Assembly: GCF_025685645.1 (NCBI RefSeq)
Contig: NZ_JAGSYF010000002.1
Coordinates: 1,302,907 to 1,366,906 of the forward strand
Reading direction: 5' to 3'
Length of the DNA stretch: 64,000 nt
DNA from: Edaphobacter bradus
GTDB lineage: Bacteria; Acidobacteriota; Terriglobia; Terriglobales; Acidobacteriaceae
Shown here piece after piece: positions 55,550-64,000 of this stretch (position 1 is its first letter; the number at the start of each line of letters is the position of its first letter). Made by a program: the position numbers and the translations under genes. The notes beneath the pieces are model-generated. The model worked only from the letters and a program-made list of their open reading frames with translations. It made no database searches and was not told the DNA's origin.

Positions 55550-55999
55550 GATTCACCTTTAAGCAATTCTTATTCCACCCGAGAGATTACCCTTTTATCC
55601 GCGGTAGCATCCTGATTCAGTACCAAGTAGCAGTAAAACAGTCCACAAAAATAGGAAAAACATTTCACAGTTGCTGGTAGGCTGCCGCATAAGAAGTAAA
55701 GTTTTAGACACATTGGAGCGTGGCAACACCATGCCTAGGCTACGTTCTTTAGAAAATGCGTCTTTTGGGTCCTCGTTGTTCCTCGGGAATACGAGTTTGG
55801 AACCTGTCGTGCTTACTGGTTCAATATGTCTTCTGCGGGCTCCCCAAAACGTACTTCTCGATACCCCACAGTACTGACTTCATTAACGCAAAGTCGTTCG
55901 ACTGGCCACTTCTCAGTGTCAGCAAGTCTACAACGAATGTTCAAATTGCAGGGATGGATTTTCTTGAAGATAGAAGCAATGGATAAACGGAGTTACCTG
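55550..55999. other. Divergent promoter region of the exosortase and EPS operons
   Basis: AT-rich for this genome and without a gene. Two sigma-54-like sequences were found. The one at 55798-55813 faces the EPS operon and is placed well. The one at 55562-55577 on the minus strand would start transcription almost at the exosortase start codon and overlaps its ribosome site, so it is doubtful. Confidence 0.6.
55798..55813 (+). promoter_or_regulatory. Candidate sigma-54 promoter of EPS export operon
   Basis: TGGaacctgtcgTGCT: the GG and GC are 10 nt apart as in -24/-12 promoters (consensus TGGCAC-N5-TTGC). Transcription would begin near 55825, about 175 nt before the first gene. A sigma-54 activator is encoded at the end of the same locus. 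Confidence 0.45.
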
Positions 56000-56647
56000 A
56001 TGAATCGGCTCTATGTCTATGCGGTCTATGCGGCCTTGTTTCTGTTGATCGTGACGATAAAGAGTAATGCGCAACCGCAGACGCCGGCTGGGTCGGTTTC
56101 GCCCGCTGCCGCTGCGCCGGCGCCACCGGCTGCAAACAAGCCAGTCCAGTCGGCGCTTGCTGATCCGTCGACCTATGTCATTGGCTCCGAAGACGTTCTG
56201 CAGGTGACGGTGTGGAGAGAACCGACGCTGTCCGGGACGATTCCGGTGCGGCCGGACGGAATGATCTCGCTTGTGCTGGTTGGGGACATGCCCGCAGCTG
56301 GCAGGACGCCGATGCAGCTGGCGGGAGACATCTCTGTGCGTCTCAAGAAGTACGTTCAGGACCCGAGCGTCTCCGTGGTGGTGACGGCGGTGAACAGCCA
56401 GCGCATCTTTCTGATTGGCGAAGTGGGCCACGTCGGCCCGGTTCCTTTGACGGCGGGTATGTCTCCGCTGCAGGCGATCTCGGCGGCGGGAGGTTTGACC
56501 CCGTTCGCGAATTCGAAGCATATCTATATTCTTCGCGGCGCGCAGGGCAAGCAGCAGAAGATCCCCTTCAACTATAAAGCGGCACTGAAGGGCGACAGTC
56601 ACCAGGACATTACGCTGCTTCCCGGTGACACGATCGTTGTTCCATGA
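56000..56647 (+). CDS. Polysaccharide export outer-membrane protein (Wza/SLBB type)
   Basis: A 215-aa protein. ATG 56000 is preferred because GGAG lies 8 nt upstream, and ATG 55979 would add seven residues. The signal peptide (about residues 1-24) ends S-N-A-Q-P, then an Ala/Pro linker. The poly_export domain (about 55-130, Y-V-I-G-S-E-D-V-L-Q-V-T-V-W) and an SLBB domain (about 140-200, F-L-I-G-E-V-G-H-V-G-P-V) follow. It forms the exit channel or periplasmic part for exopolysaccharide. The stop overlaps the next start by 4 nt. Confidence 0.9.
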   Translation: MNRLYVYAVYAALFLLIVTIKSNAQPQTPAGSVSPAAAAPAPPAANKPVQSALADPSTYVIGSEDVLQVTVWREPTLSGTIPVRPDGMISLVLVGDMPAAGRTPMQLAGDISVRLKKYVQDPSVSVVVTAVNSQRIFLIGEVGHVGPVPLTAGMSPLQAISAAGGLTPFANSKHIYILRGAQGKQQKIPFNYKAALKGDSHQDITLLPGDTIVVP

Positions 56648-57990
56648 GGACTCGAATGAAGACAGGGATTGCGATACTTACGGCGATGATGTCCATGAGC
56701 GCGGCCTCGTACGGGCAGGCGACGCCGACGGCTGTGGCTTCGGGAGGCTCCGCTCTCTCGCCGTCGCAGGGCGCATCGGTGACAGACGGTGCCGTGCACT
56801 ATTCACTGAGCGCTTCGGAGATTATCCAGCATGGGTTGTACACGAGCTCAACGACGGATTACACGACGAGTTTTTCGGGAAGCGCAGGTTATATATCGTC
56901 GAGCCAGAACCGGCCGTTCAGCCTTCTGTACACCGGCGGTCTTCTGGTGACGAGCTACAGCGGGCAAAGGATTCAGACATTCCAGAACGCTGCGCTTACG
57001 CAGCAGCTCGTGACCCGGCACTGGATCTTCGGAGTCTCGGACTCGGTCAGCTATCTTCCCCAGTCGCCGACGACAGGCTATTCGGGAATTGCGGGTGTTG
57101 GCGATCTGGGAACACTGGTGGGGCCCGCGACGGGACCGGCGGGAGGAATTCTCACCGGCTACGGCAAGCGCTTGAGCAACGGGCTGTCGGGAACCATCGA
57201 GCGCAAGCTCGGAGCGTCTACCTCGGTGAGCGGAACGGGCAACTGGGATATTCTGCGCTTTCTCGATGGCGTCGGTCTGGACACGACTTCGGTTGGAGGC
57301 ACTGCGGCACTCAATCGACGCCTGGATGCGCGCAATACAGTGAGCGTCAATGCGAGCTACTCGATCTTCACGTACGGTACGTACTATGGCGACGTGAGTA
57401 ATGCGTATGGCCTCAACGGCCTCTCCTTCCAGTCTCGTGGGATCAATCTTTCCTATCAGCGACTGTTGACGCGGTCGCTCAGCATGAACCTGTCGGCCGG
57501 GCCGCAATCGATCACCTCATCCAACAAGGCGGTGGCGCCATCGAGGCTGACGGTAAGCTCCACGGCCAGCCTTTTCTACACCCGCAAAGTGACGTCGGCG
57601 GCGCTGAGTTTTATCCGCGGGGCTAACGGCGGTTCCGGAGTCCAGCAGGGCACGATTGCCAACGTCGTCGGGGCGTCGCTCATGCGAGAGTTCGGCTCGT
57701 TGTGGCAGGCCACAGCCACTTTAGGCTATTCCCACAGCGAGGGACTGATTCAGAGCCCCACCATCAATGCTGCTTTGGGAATCAGGGGGACCTACAACAG
57801 CGTTTACGGGGGAGTTCAGGTGACACGCGCGCTTGGCAGGCACGCATCCTGCTATGCGAGTTACACGATTGAGAATCAATCGAACTCTCTCACCTCGGCC
57901 GCAGTGCCGAATGTATTCAATGGAACTGCCAACATCATCGGCATCGGCATCACCTATGCCCCTCGCTCAACCCGGCTCGGGCAGTTTTAA
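56644..57990 (+). CDS. Outer-membrane beta-barrel protein of EPS locus
   Basis: A 448-aa protein overlapping the export gene (ATGA at 56644-56647). A second ATG at 56656 gives a tidier signal peptide, which ends S-Y-G-Q. The body is rich in alternating Ser/Thr/Tyr strands (L-S-Y-Q-R-L-L-T, A-S-Y-S-I-F-T-Y) and ends in a barrel-like strand, so a beta-barrel is inferred. Exosortase-linked EPS loci often carry such an uncharacterised outer-membrane protein. It may help polymer secretion. Confidence 0.75.
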   Translation: MRTRMKTGIAILTAMMSMSAASYGQATPTAVASGGSALSPSQGASVTDGAVHYSLSASEIIQHGLYTSSTTDYTTSFSGSAGYISSSQNRPFSLLYTGGLLVTSYSGQRIQTFQNAALTQQLVTRHWIFGVSDSVSYLPQSPTTGYSGIAGVGDLGTLVGPATGPAGGILTGYGKRLSNGLSGTIERKLGASTSVSGTGNWDILRFLDGVGLDTTSVGGTAALNRRLDARNTVSVNASYSIFTYGTYYGDVSNAYGLNGLSFQSRGINLSYQRLLTRSLSMNLSAGPQSITSSNKAVAPSRLTVSSTASLFYTRKVTSAALSFIRGANGGSGVQQGTIANVVGASLMREFGSLWQATATLGYSHSEGLIQSPTINAALGIRGTYNSVYGGVQVTRALGRHASCYASYTIENQSNSLTSAAVPNVFNGTANIIGIGITYAPRSTRLGQF

Positions 57991-58001
57991 GGAGTAAGGC
58001 A

Positions 58002-59525
58002 ATGCTTGGTCATCGTGTTTTGACGTTGCAGGACTACACAGCGATTCTGAAGCGTAGATGGTGGGTGATTGTGGTCCCCATGCTGTTGTTGGCTCTGGTG
58101 GGGTTTACGATTACGTTTTTTGTGCAGCCGGTGTACGTCTCACAGACTCTGGTTCTGATCGAGCAGCAGAAGGTTCCGGATGACTACGTGAAGCCGGTGG
58201 TCTCGGAGGACCTTAACGCCCGCCTGTCGTCGATGCAGGAGCAGATTCTGAGCCGCTCCAGACTGCAGCCGATCATTGAACGCTTCAATCTCTATGGCGC
58301 AAACAAGCTTGGGATGGATGAGCGCATTGAGAAGGTCCGCAAGGACATTGACATCAAGCCCATCCAGTCGCAGATTGCGAGAGCGAATGGCCTGCCTGGA
58401 TTCTTCATCTCCTTCAAGGCGGGCGATCCGCACACGGCGCAATCGGTGTGCAGCGAGATTACTTCGCTCTTCCTGAGCCAGAACCTGCGAGACCGCGAGC
58501 AGTCGGCTATGGGGACAACGGACTTTCTGAAGGGGCAACTGGAGGATGCCAAGCGGAACCTGGACGACCAGGACGCCAAACTGGCTGACTTTCAGCGGAC
58601 CTACATGGGGAAGTTGCCTGGAGACGAGAGCACCAGCATGAATATGCTGATGACTTTGAACACGCAGCTTGATGCGACGACCCAGGCCTTGTCCCGCATG
58701 GAGCAGGACAAGAGCTACGGCGAGACGATTCTAGCGCAGCAGGTTCGCGAGTTGCAGGCTCCACAGACGAAAGTGCAGCCTCAGGTCCAGCAGGCGGAGT
58801 TGCAACAGCTGCAGACCCAGGAGGCAGATCTGACGGCCCGTTATACAGATGACTATCCGGATGTTGTCGCGGTGCGCCGGAAGATCAAAGATCTGCGGGC
58901 GGAGATGGAAAAGGCCCCTGCAACGCAGTCGGCGGCTCCCACCGTCAGCGGCCCAGAGCCGGCAAGCATCCAGCAGCTCCGAGCGCAGCTCCATTCGCTT
59001 GATATGGGAATTGCGCAGAAGAAGCGCGATCAGGCGAAGCTCCAGGACCAGATTGCCATGTACCAGAACCGCATTCAGGCCAGCCCGATGGTTCAGGAGC
59101 AATACAAGAACCTGACCCGCGACTATCAGACAGCTCAGACGTTCTACGACGATCTCTTGAAGAAGATGAATCAATCCAAGATGGCGACGGACCTGGAACG
59201 ACGGCAGCAGGGCGAGCAGTTCAAGGTGATGGATGCGCCGAATCTTCCGGAAGCGCCGACGTCTCCCAATCGCGCCATCTTTCTGGGCGGTGGGCTCCTT
59301 GCAGGCGCTTTGCTCGGCCTGCTGGTCAGCGCGCTGCTGGAGTACCGCAACACCGAAGTGCGGAGCGAACGCGATATCTGGGCCTTTACCAAGCTTCCTA
59401 CGCTCGCCGTGATTGCGTTCACGGAGCAGGAGGATATGGCCGGACCGAAGCGGCGATTTGGCTTTGGCCGTCGAAAACCAACGCTTACTGCCGGCAGTAA
59501 GCCAGCGATGTCTTCAGGTTCATAA
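58002..59525 (+). CDS. Wzz/GumC-type polysaccharide chain-length determinant
   Basis: A 507-aa inner-membrane protein with aaggag ahead of the ATG. TM1 is at about residues 20-40 after the Wzz motif (L-Q-D-Y-T-A-I-L-K-R-R-W-W). A long periplasmic coiled coil covers about 70-420, and TM2 is at about 425-445, where G-G-L-L-A-G-A-L-L-G gives the Wzz Gly-rich helix. The short cytosolic tail lacks an ATPase domain, which is instead supplied by the separate BY-kinase-like gene two places downstream. It sets polymer length. Confidence 0.92.
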   Translation: MLGHRVLTLQDYTAILKRRWWVIVVPMLLLALVGFTITFFVQPVYVSQTLVLIEQQKVPDDYVKPVVSEDLNARLSSMQEQILSRSRLQPIIERFNLYGANKLGMDERIEKVRKDIDIKPIQSQIARANGLPGFFISFKAGDPHTAQSVCSEITSLFLSQNLRDREQSAMGTTDFLKGQLEDAKRNLDDQDAKLADFQRTYMGKLPGDESTSMNMLMTLNTQLDATTQALSRMEQDKSYGETILAQQVRELQAPQTKVQPQVQQAELQQLQTQEADLTARYTDDYPDVVAVRRKIKDLRAEMEKAPATQSAAPTVSGPEPASIQQLRAQLHSLDMGIAQKKRDQAKLQDQIAMYQNRIQASPMVQEQYKNLTRDYQTAQTFYDDLLKKMNQSKMATDLERRQQGEQFKVMDAPNLPEAPTSPNRAIFLGGGLLAGALLGLLVSALLEYRNTEVRSERDIWAFTKLPTLAVIAFTEQEDMAGPKRRFGFGRRKPTLTAGSKPAMSSGS

Positions 59526-59527
59526 CG

Positions 59528-60460
59528 ATGTATAAGACCTTCTTCAGGCTGCAGAGCAATCCGTTTGGAACGAGTCCCGACCCGCGGTTCCTCTACATGA
59601 TGCCGCATACACGGGAGGTCCTCGCGTGCCTGGAGTATGGCATCTCCGCGAGGAAGGGCTTTACGGTTCTGACGGGCGAGGTAGGCACGGGCAAGACGAC
59701 GTTGCTGCGCCGCGCGCTCAGTTCCTTCCAGGACAGAAGGATCTCGACGTCGTTCGTCTTCAACCCGCGGCTCGACGTTCTGGACTTTCTCGACTTCGTC
59801 CTGACGGACTTCGGCGTTGTTCCGACGACGCGGACCAAGTCCGGGATGCTGCTGCAGCTCAATCGCTGGCTGATTGAACGGTTCCGGATGGAGGAGACCT
59901 GTGTTGTGGTGGTCGACGAGGCGCAGAACCTGTCATGGGACCTGCTGGAAGAGATTCGCCTGCTGACCAACCTCGAGACGTCTTCGGAGAAGCTGCTGCA
60001 GATTGTGCTCTCCGGGCAGCCCGAGCTTGAGGAGAAGCTGAAGCATCCGAGCGTACGACAGCTACGGCAGCGCGTTTCGCTGTGGTGCAGGACGCAGTCT
60101 CTGACGGAGACGCAGACGTTTGCCTACGTCGGCGAGCGGCTGCGGATTGCCGGCGCGTCGTGGATGATCTTCTCGCAGGAGGCGCTGGAGCGCGTTCACC
60201 GTTATTCGCGCGGGATTCCCCGTGTCATCAATCTGGTTTGTGAACACTCGTTGGTTGTGGCTTTTGTGGAGCAGGTGAAGCAGGTAACTCCTGCGATCGT
60301 CGAAGGAGTTGCACTGGAGCTTGAATTGGAAACACAGCCATTTTTGATCTCTCCAGCAGCATTGAACGGGAGAGATCCTCTGATGCGAACTGCGGCCGGA
60401 GAGGGATCGGGAGCAGTCGCAACTTTCAATCGTGACTTTAACGGAAGGCAAGATCGATGA
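59528..60460 (+). CDS. AAA ATPase of exosortase/EPS system (ExeA-like)
   Basis: A 310-aa protein. Walker A G-E-V-G-T-G-K-T is at residues 50-57 and Walker B V-V-V-V-D-E-A-Q at 126-133, followed by a sensor-like R-G-I-P-R-V-I-N. The N-terminus M-Y-K-T-F-F-R-L-Q-S-N-P-F matches XrtA-associated ATPases and ExeA-type AAA proteins. It begins 2 nt after the chain-length gene and overlaps the next start (ATGA). A role in driving or localising the export complex is inferred. Confidence 0.9.
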   Translation: MYKTFFRLQSNPFGTSPDPRFLYMMPHTREVLACLEYGISARKGFTVLTGEVGTGKTTLLRRALSSFQDRRISTSFVFNPRLDVLDFLDFVLTDFGVVPTTRTKSGMLLQLNRWLIERFRMEETCVVVVDEAQNLSWDLLEEIRLLTNLETSSEKLLQIVLSGQPELEEKLKHPSVRQLRQRVSLWCRTQSLTETQTFAYVGERLRIAGASWMIFSQEALERVHRYSRGIPRVINLVCEHSLVVAFVEQVKQVTPAIVEGVALELELETQPFLISPAALNGRDPLMRTAAGEGSGAVATFNRDFNGRQDR

Positions 60461-61398
60461 GCCGGATATACGAAGCACTGCAAAAGGCAGAATCAGAGCG
60501 GAAGACAGAGCGTGGCGTTCAGCAGCAATCTCCTGCATCGCCTGCGCCCCTGCAGGACGAAGTTGCGCAGGAGCCTCATCGCTGGCAGACCGCAGTGGCG
60601 GACCGCATGGAGCCGGAGACCATGCTGGAGGACGCGCCCGTGGTCACGTCAGCTGCTCTGACGCGCGATCTGGAGGGAGTTCGCGAGCTTCCGTGGGCTC
60701 CGCTCGTCAACCGGCTCCCGGCTCTGATGGAACGCGGCTCTGCGGTGGAGCAGTTTCGCAGCCTGCGGTCGAGGCTCTTTGAGCTTCGCGATATCAAGCC
60801 GCTGAAGTCAATTCTGATTACGAGTGGACTCCCGCAGGAGGGCAAGAGCTTCGTCGCTTCGAATCTGGCGATCAGCCTTGCGCGACACAAGAGCAGCAAA
60901 GTGCTGTTGATTGATGGGGACATGCGCCGCTATTCGCTCCACGAGGTGTTTGGGACTACGTCCAGTCCGGGACTGGCGGACTACCTGGCGGGCAGAGCGG
61001 AGATATCAGACGTGATGCAGCGGGCCCAGGTCCAGGATAAGGACCGCGCGTCCGCGCTGCCAAATCTCACGTTCATTCCGGGAGGAAACGGAGGCGACAA
61101 AGCCGCGGACCTCTCAGGAAATCCTCGCTTTGCGGAACTGATTCAAAGCGTCTCGCCTTACTTTGACTGGATTGTGGTTGACTCGTCCCCCGTGCTTCCT
61201 GTCTCGGATGCCGTGAACCTGGCGCGCGCCTGCGATGGCGCTCTTCTGGTAGCGCGTCATGGAGTCACGAAGTTTGCTGTTGCACAGCGGGCGCAGAGTG
61301 AGATGAAGGCCGCAAACGTTCTCGGTTTCGTCCTCAATGCGTCCGACAATCCTCCGGACCTGAACAGCTATTACGGATATGGCCACAGCAGCAGCTAG
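60457..61398 (+). CDS. BY-kinase/CpsD-like polysaccharide biosynthesis ATPase
   Basis: A 313-aa protein. Walker A G-L-P-Q-E-G-K-S is at residues 124-131, Walker A' L-L-I-D-G-D-M-R-R at 150-158, and Walker B W-I-V-V-D-S-S-P-V-L later. The C-terminus has a short tyrosine group (S-Y-Y-G-Y-G-H-S-S-S). This is the bacterial tyrosine-kinase family that cycles with Wzz proteins to control EPS export. Here the cytosolic ATPase is separate from its membrane partner. It overlaps the preceding gene by 4 nt. Confidence 0.92.
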   Translation: MSRIYEALQKAESERKTERGVQQQSPASPAPLQDEVAQEPHRWQTAVADRMEPETMLEDAPVVTSAALTRDLEGVRELPWAPLVNRLPALMERGSAVEQFRSLRSRLFELRDIKPLKSILITSGLPQEGKSFVASNLAISLARHKSSKVLLIDGDMRRYSLHEVFGTTSSPGLADYLAGRAEISDVMQRAQVQDKDRASALPNLTFIPGGNGGDKAADLSGNPRFAELIQSVSPYFDWIVVDSSPVLPVSDAVNLARACDGALLVARHGVTKFAVAQRAQSEMKAANVLGFVLNASDNPPDLNSYYGYGHSSS

Positions 61399-61417
61399 CA
61401 GGGAGTCAGTTGCCTAA

Positions 61418-62794
61418 ATGATTCGGCTCTTCAATGTGTATTACTCCACTCGCACGTTTGTGTTGCTCTTGTGCGAGGCTCTCCTGGCTGGCGGCTCCTT
61501 TCTGTTGGCCACCGCGATCTGCCTGGGACCGGATACTTACCTCGTCCTGAACTACGAGTACGGGGCGCTGAAGATTCTTGCCCTTACGGTCCTCACTCTG
61601 CTTTGCTCCTATTACTTCGACCTGTACGAGCCGCAGCGGATCTCGGCCCGATGGGAGATCTACTTCCGGCTGTTGCTGGTGCTTGGATTTATCTCCTTTC
61701 TCCTTGCAGCGGTCCTCTACCTGTTTCCGGCCGTTGATATCGGACATTACGTTCTTGTGCTGGGCCTTGTCTTCCTTACGGTGGCGCTGTTCATGTGGCG
61801 CAGCGCGTATGAGTGGATCATCGGGCATGAGATCTTTCGCGAGCGGGTGTATGTGCTGGGTGGCGGGGAGCGCGCCCGCGCCGTCGTTGAGACTTTGCGG
61901 GCGCGCAAGGACGTCGGCATGGAGGTCGTCGGCTGGGGAGAGACGGCTTTGGGAAAGAGTGAACGCAAGCAGGCGTTCACCTCTGCGCTGGCTCCCTTCC
62001 TGGCTCCGAAGCCTGTGGTCGATCGAGTGATTGTCGCGCTGGAAGACCGGCGCGGAGAGCTGCCGATCAATGAGTTGCTGAAGCTGCGCTTCCACGGGGT
62101 CGTCATTGAGGAGGCGGCCACGCTGCTCGAAAGACTCACAGGCAAGCTGCACCTGGATAGCCTGCGGCCGAGCAGCTTCATCTACGCGGAGGGGTTTCGC
62201 ATCAAGCCTTCGCAGCAGATCGCCCGGCGCATCGTCTCTACACTGGCGGCGGCGACCGGGCTGCTTCTGTTTCTTCCCTTTTTCCCGTTCGTGGTGCTGA
62301 TGGTCCGGTTATCTTCGCCGGGGCCGATCTTCTTCCGCCAGGTTCGAGTGGGGCTGGGCGGGAAGAACTTTTCGGTCTACAAATTTCGCACCATGCGTAC
62401 GGATGCCGAGGCGGCCGGCGCCAAGTGGGCTACCAAGGATGATCCGCGCGTGACGCGAATCGGCCGGTTCATGCGAAAGGTACGGCTGGACGAGGTTCCG
62501 CAGTTGTGGAACGTGTTGCGGGGAGACATGGGGTTTGTCGGCCCGCGGCCGGAGCGCCCCGAGTTTGTTCCTCTGCTTGTGGAGAAGATCCCCTACTTTG
62601 AACTCCGGCATATGATCCGCCCCGGGCTGACGGGCTGGGCGCAGGTGCGCTTCGGCTACGGCTCGACGCTGGAACAGAACCGGGAGAAGCTGGAGTTTGA
62701 TCTCTACTACATCAAACACATGACTCTCGGACTGGATCTGCTGATCATGTTCGAGACGATCAAGACGATCATCCGGCGTCAGGGCTCGCAGTAG
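61418..62794 (+). CDS. EPS initiating sugar transferase (TIGR03013-like polyprenyl glycosylphosphotransferase)
   Basis: A 458-aa protein with about four N-terminal membrane helices and a nucleotide-binding-like middle (V-Y-V-L-G-G-G-E-R-A-R-A). The C-terminal bacterial sugar-transferase domain starts after another helix (about 275-300), with S-S-P-G-P-I-F-F-R-Q, Y-K-F-R-T-M-R and R-L-D-E-V-P-Q-L-W-N-V-L-R-G. It transfers a sugar-phosphate to undecaprenyl phosphate, the first step of repeat-unit assembly. The architecture matches the PEP-CTERM-associated TIGR03013 group. It is the last gene of the operon. Confidence 0.92.
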   Translation: MIRLFNVYYSTRTFVLLLCEALLAGGSFLLATAICLGPDTYLVLNYEYGALKILALTVLTLLCSYYFDLYEPQRISARWEIYFRLLLVLGFISFLLAAVLYLFPAVDIGHYVLVLGLVFLTVALFMWRSAYEWIIGHEIFRERVYVLGGGERARAVVETLRARKDVGMEVVGWGETALGKSERKQAFTSALAPFLAPKPVVDRVIVALEDRRGELPINELLKLRFHGVVIEEAATLLERLTGKLHLDSLRPSSFIYAEGFRIKPSQQIARRIVSTLAAATGLLLFLPFFPFVVLMVRLSSPGPIFFRQVRVGLGGKNFSVYKFRTMRTDAEAAGAKWATKDDPRVTRIGRFMRKVRLDEVPQLWNVLRGDMGFVGPRPERPEFVPLLVEKIPYFELRHMIRPGLTGWAQVRFGYGSTLEQNREKLEFDLYYIKHMTLGLDLLIMFETIKTIIRRQGSQ

Positions 62795-62807
62795 GCGGCA
62801 AAGAGTA

Positions 62808-62834
62808 GAGGCCCAGGCTTGATGCCTGAGCCTC
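62808..62834. terminator. Hairpin between EPS operon and activator gene
   Basis: Gaggcccaggc / gcctgagcctc (62808-62818 / 62824-62834) with one mismatch and loop ttgat. The T-run is weak, so termination strength is uncertain. Confidence 0.6.
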
Positions 62835-62851
62835 TTCGCCCTCCTGCTGTT

Positions 62852-63946
62852 TCAAAAGACCCGGCTTCGCGAAGCTGCGGTCTTGACGGAGCGGGGCTCG
62901 CTCTTCTTGACGAGGGTGGGAATGCGGAGGGGACGTGGCGGAACCTCCGGCATGCCGATCTCGCTCAATTTATAGAGAAGCGAACGGTAGCTGATCTGGA
63001 GCCATTTGGCGGTCTTCTGGCGGTTCCAGCTATTGGCCTGCAGGACCTTGAGGATGATCTGGCGCTCGAGGTCGTGCGTGGCCTTCCGCGTGATGTTCTT
63101 CAGGGAGACGGGCTCGCTTAGATCGAGCTCCGTGGTGATGCCGTCGCGTGGCGTCTCTGGCATCATCTCGGCGACGAGCGCCTCCTCGCTGCCGATCAGG
63201 ACGTAACCGCGGATCAGGTTTTCGAGCTGCCGAATGTTTCCGGGCCAGTGATAGCTCTGCATCATGCGGACGGCGCTCTTGGAGAGCAGCTCGGGAGTAT
63301 GGTGGAAGACCTTGGCGTAGTGCTCGATGAAGTAGTCGATCAGGATCGGCAGATCGGCGATGCGCTGCCGCAGCGGGGGAAGATTGATTGTCACCGCATT
63401 GATGCGGAAGAGGAAGTCCAGGCGGAAGGTGCCGTCTTCGACCTGGTTGCGGAGATCGCTGTTAGCGGCGGAGACCAGCCGGGTGGTGATGCTCCGAGGC
63501 TCATGCCCTCCTACGCGGACGAAGGTTCCGTCCTGAAGGACCTGCAGGAGCTTGGACTGGACCCCGAGGTCGAGGCTGCCGACCTCGTCCAGGAAAAGAG
63601 TTCCCATGTGCGCCTGCTCGACGCGGCCGAGCTTGGTGGCCATGGCTCCGGTGAAGGCTCCTTTTTCGTAGCCGAAGAGCTCGGTTTCGATCAGGGAGTG
63701 CGGGATGGCCGGGCAGCTCACCTTAACCAGGGAGCCTCGCGCACGGAGTGAAAGGGCATGAAGAAGCCGGACGCAGAGCTCCTTTCCAGTGCCGCTTTCC
63801 CCTTGAATTAGAACGGGTACGTCGGTTTCTGCTACCTTCTCCAGCTTATTTCGGACCGCCTGCATAGCTGGCGTCTTGCCGAAGATGATATCGAGCGGGG
63901 GGAGGCTGAAAGAGACGGCGGATTCGGCATTGGAGACCAAGGTCAT
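62852..63946 (-). CDS. Sigma-54-dependent Fis-family transcriptional activator without receiver domain
   Basis: A 364-aa protein. The AAA+ central domain starts at about residue 20: Walker A G-E-S-G-T-G-K-E at 49-56, the sigma-54 contact loop G-A-F-T-G-A at 96-101, Walker B T-L-F-L-D-E at 116-121. The Fis-type HTH is at about 288-330 (A-K-W-L-Q-I-S-Y-R-S-L-L-Y-K-L). There is no N-terminal receiver domain, unlike the PrsR regulators linked to exosortase loci. It faces the EPS operon convergently and is its probable regulator. Confidence 0.9.
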   Translation of the reverse strand: MTLVSNAESAVSFSLPPLDIIFGKTPAMQAVRNKLEKVAETDVPVLIQGESGTGKELCVRLLHALSLRARGSLVKVSCPAIPHSLIETELFGYEKGAFTGAMATKLGRVEQAHMGTLFLDEVGSLDLGVQSKLLQVLQDGTFVRVGGHEPRSITTRLVSAANSDLRNQVEDGTFRLDFLFRINAVTINLPPLRQRIADLPILIDYFIEHYAKVFHHTPELLSKSAVRMMQSYHWPGNIRQLENLIRGYVLIGSEEALVAEMMPETPRDGITTELDLSEPVSLKNITRKATHDLERQIILKVLQANSWNRQKTAKWLQISYRSLLYKLSEIGMPEVPPRPLRIPTLVKKSEPRSVKTAASRSRVF

Positions 63947-64000
63947 GTTTTCCTGTCGATGAAGGTGCAGTACCGCAACACTGCAATACTCTTCACATGT

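Noticed and set aside
55562-55577. A sigma-54-like TGGaataagaaTTGCT on the minus strand ahead of the exosortase gene
   Set aside because: Spacing of GG and GC is right, but transcription would start about 2 nt before the start codon at 55549 and leave the aaaggtga ribosome site outside the mRNA.

Overview
The window looks like a chromosomal stretch from an Acidobacteriota member of the Terriglobus/Granulicella/Edaphobacter type. This is an inference from protein style: very large Oar-like TonB-dependent receptors with a carboxypeptidase-regulatory-like N-domain, an exosortase/EPS locus, a TIGR03118-type protein with an acidobacterial C-terminal tail, an LptD/BamA diderm envelope, and high GC with several AT-richer accessory patches. 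No rRNA, tRNA or CRISPR array was seen.

Layout. 1-6256: the end of a trypsin-like protease cut by the window edge, an exported alpha/beta hydrolase, a MscS channel, then an ECF sigma/anti-sigma pair divergent from a Tat-exported phosphoesterase and a two-haem cytochrome. The region between these last two units carries two identical, outward-facing ECF-type promoters. 6416-11962: an Oar-like receptor, a SnoaL-like protein and a TIGR03118 protein. 12000-13836: an accessory patch with an IS1595-type transposase remnant, a membrane hypothetical and one copy of a long intergenic repeat. 13837-19486: molybdopterin oxidoreductase, SnoaL-like protein, Tat-exported MBL-fold hydrolase, frr and an aminotransferase. 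19767-29014: an envelope biogenesis block (bamA, RDD protein, lptD, DsbA-like lipoprotein, PpiC-type lipoprotein). 29643-35744: Gfo/Idh oxidoreductase, a peptidase-like DUF5715 protein, small exported proteins, a PEBP lipoprotein and a cupin, with two more copies of the intergenic repeat. 35745-38484: an AT-richer accessory island with REP-like hairpins, a PEGA protein and a possible winged-helix/TIR-like immune protein. 38489-41398: gyrA. 41856-49249: two more Oar-like receptors, each preceded by a related palindrome. 49408-62794: a membrane glycosyltransferase, then the exosortase-type exopolysaccharide locus. In that locus exosortase, EpsI and a TPR lipoprotein lie on the minus strand, and six tightly packed export/assembly genes lie on the plus strand. 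62852-63946: a sigma-54 activator closing the locus.

How the genes work together. The EPS locus encodes a complete Wzx/Wzy-like or exosortase-linked assembly line: initiating sugar transferase, tyrosine-kinase-like ATPase, chain-length protein, outer-membrane exporter and accessory barrel. Its probable regulator lies next door, and there is a sigma-54-like site upstream of the export operon. The BamA/LptD/PpiC block builds the outer membrane on which the three Oar-like receptors and the EPS exporter depend.

The items most worth attention are the three-copy ~270-bp intergenic element with an internal terminator, the matched divergent ECF promoters, the wHTH/TIR-like protein in the AT-rich island, and the shared palindromes upstream of two receptor genes.
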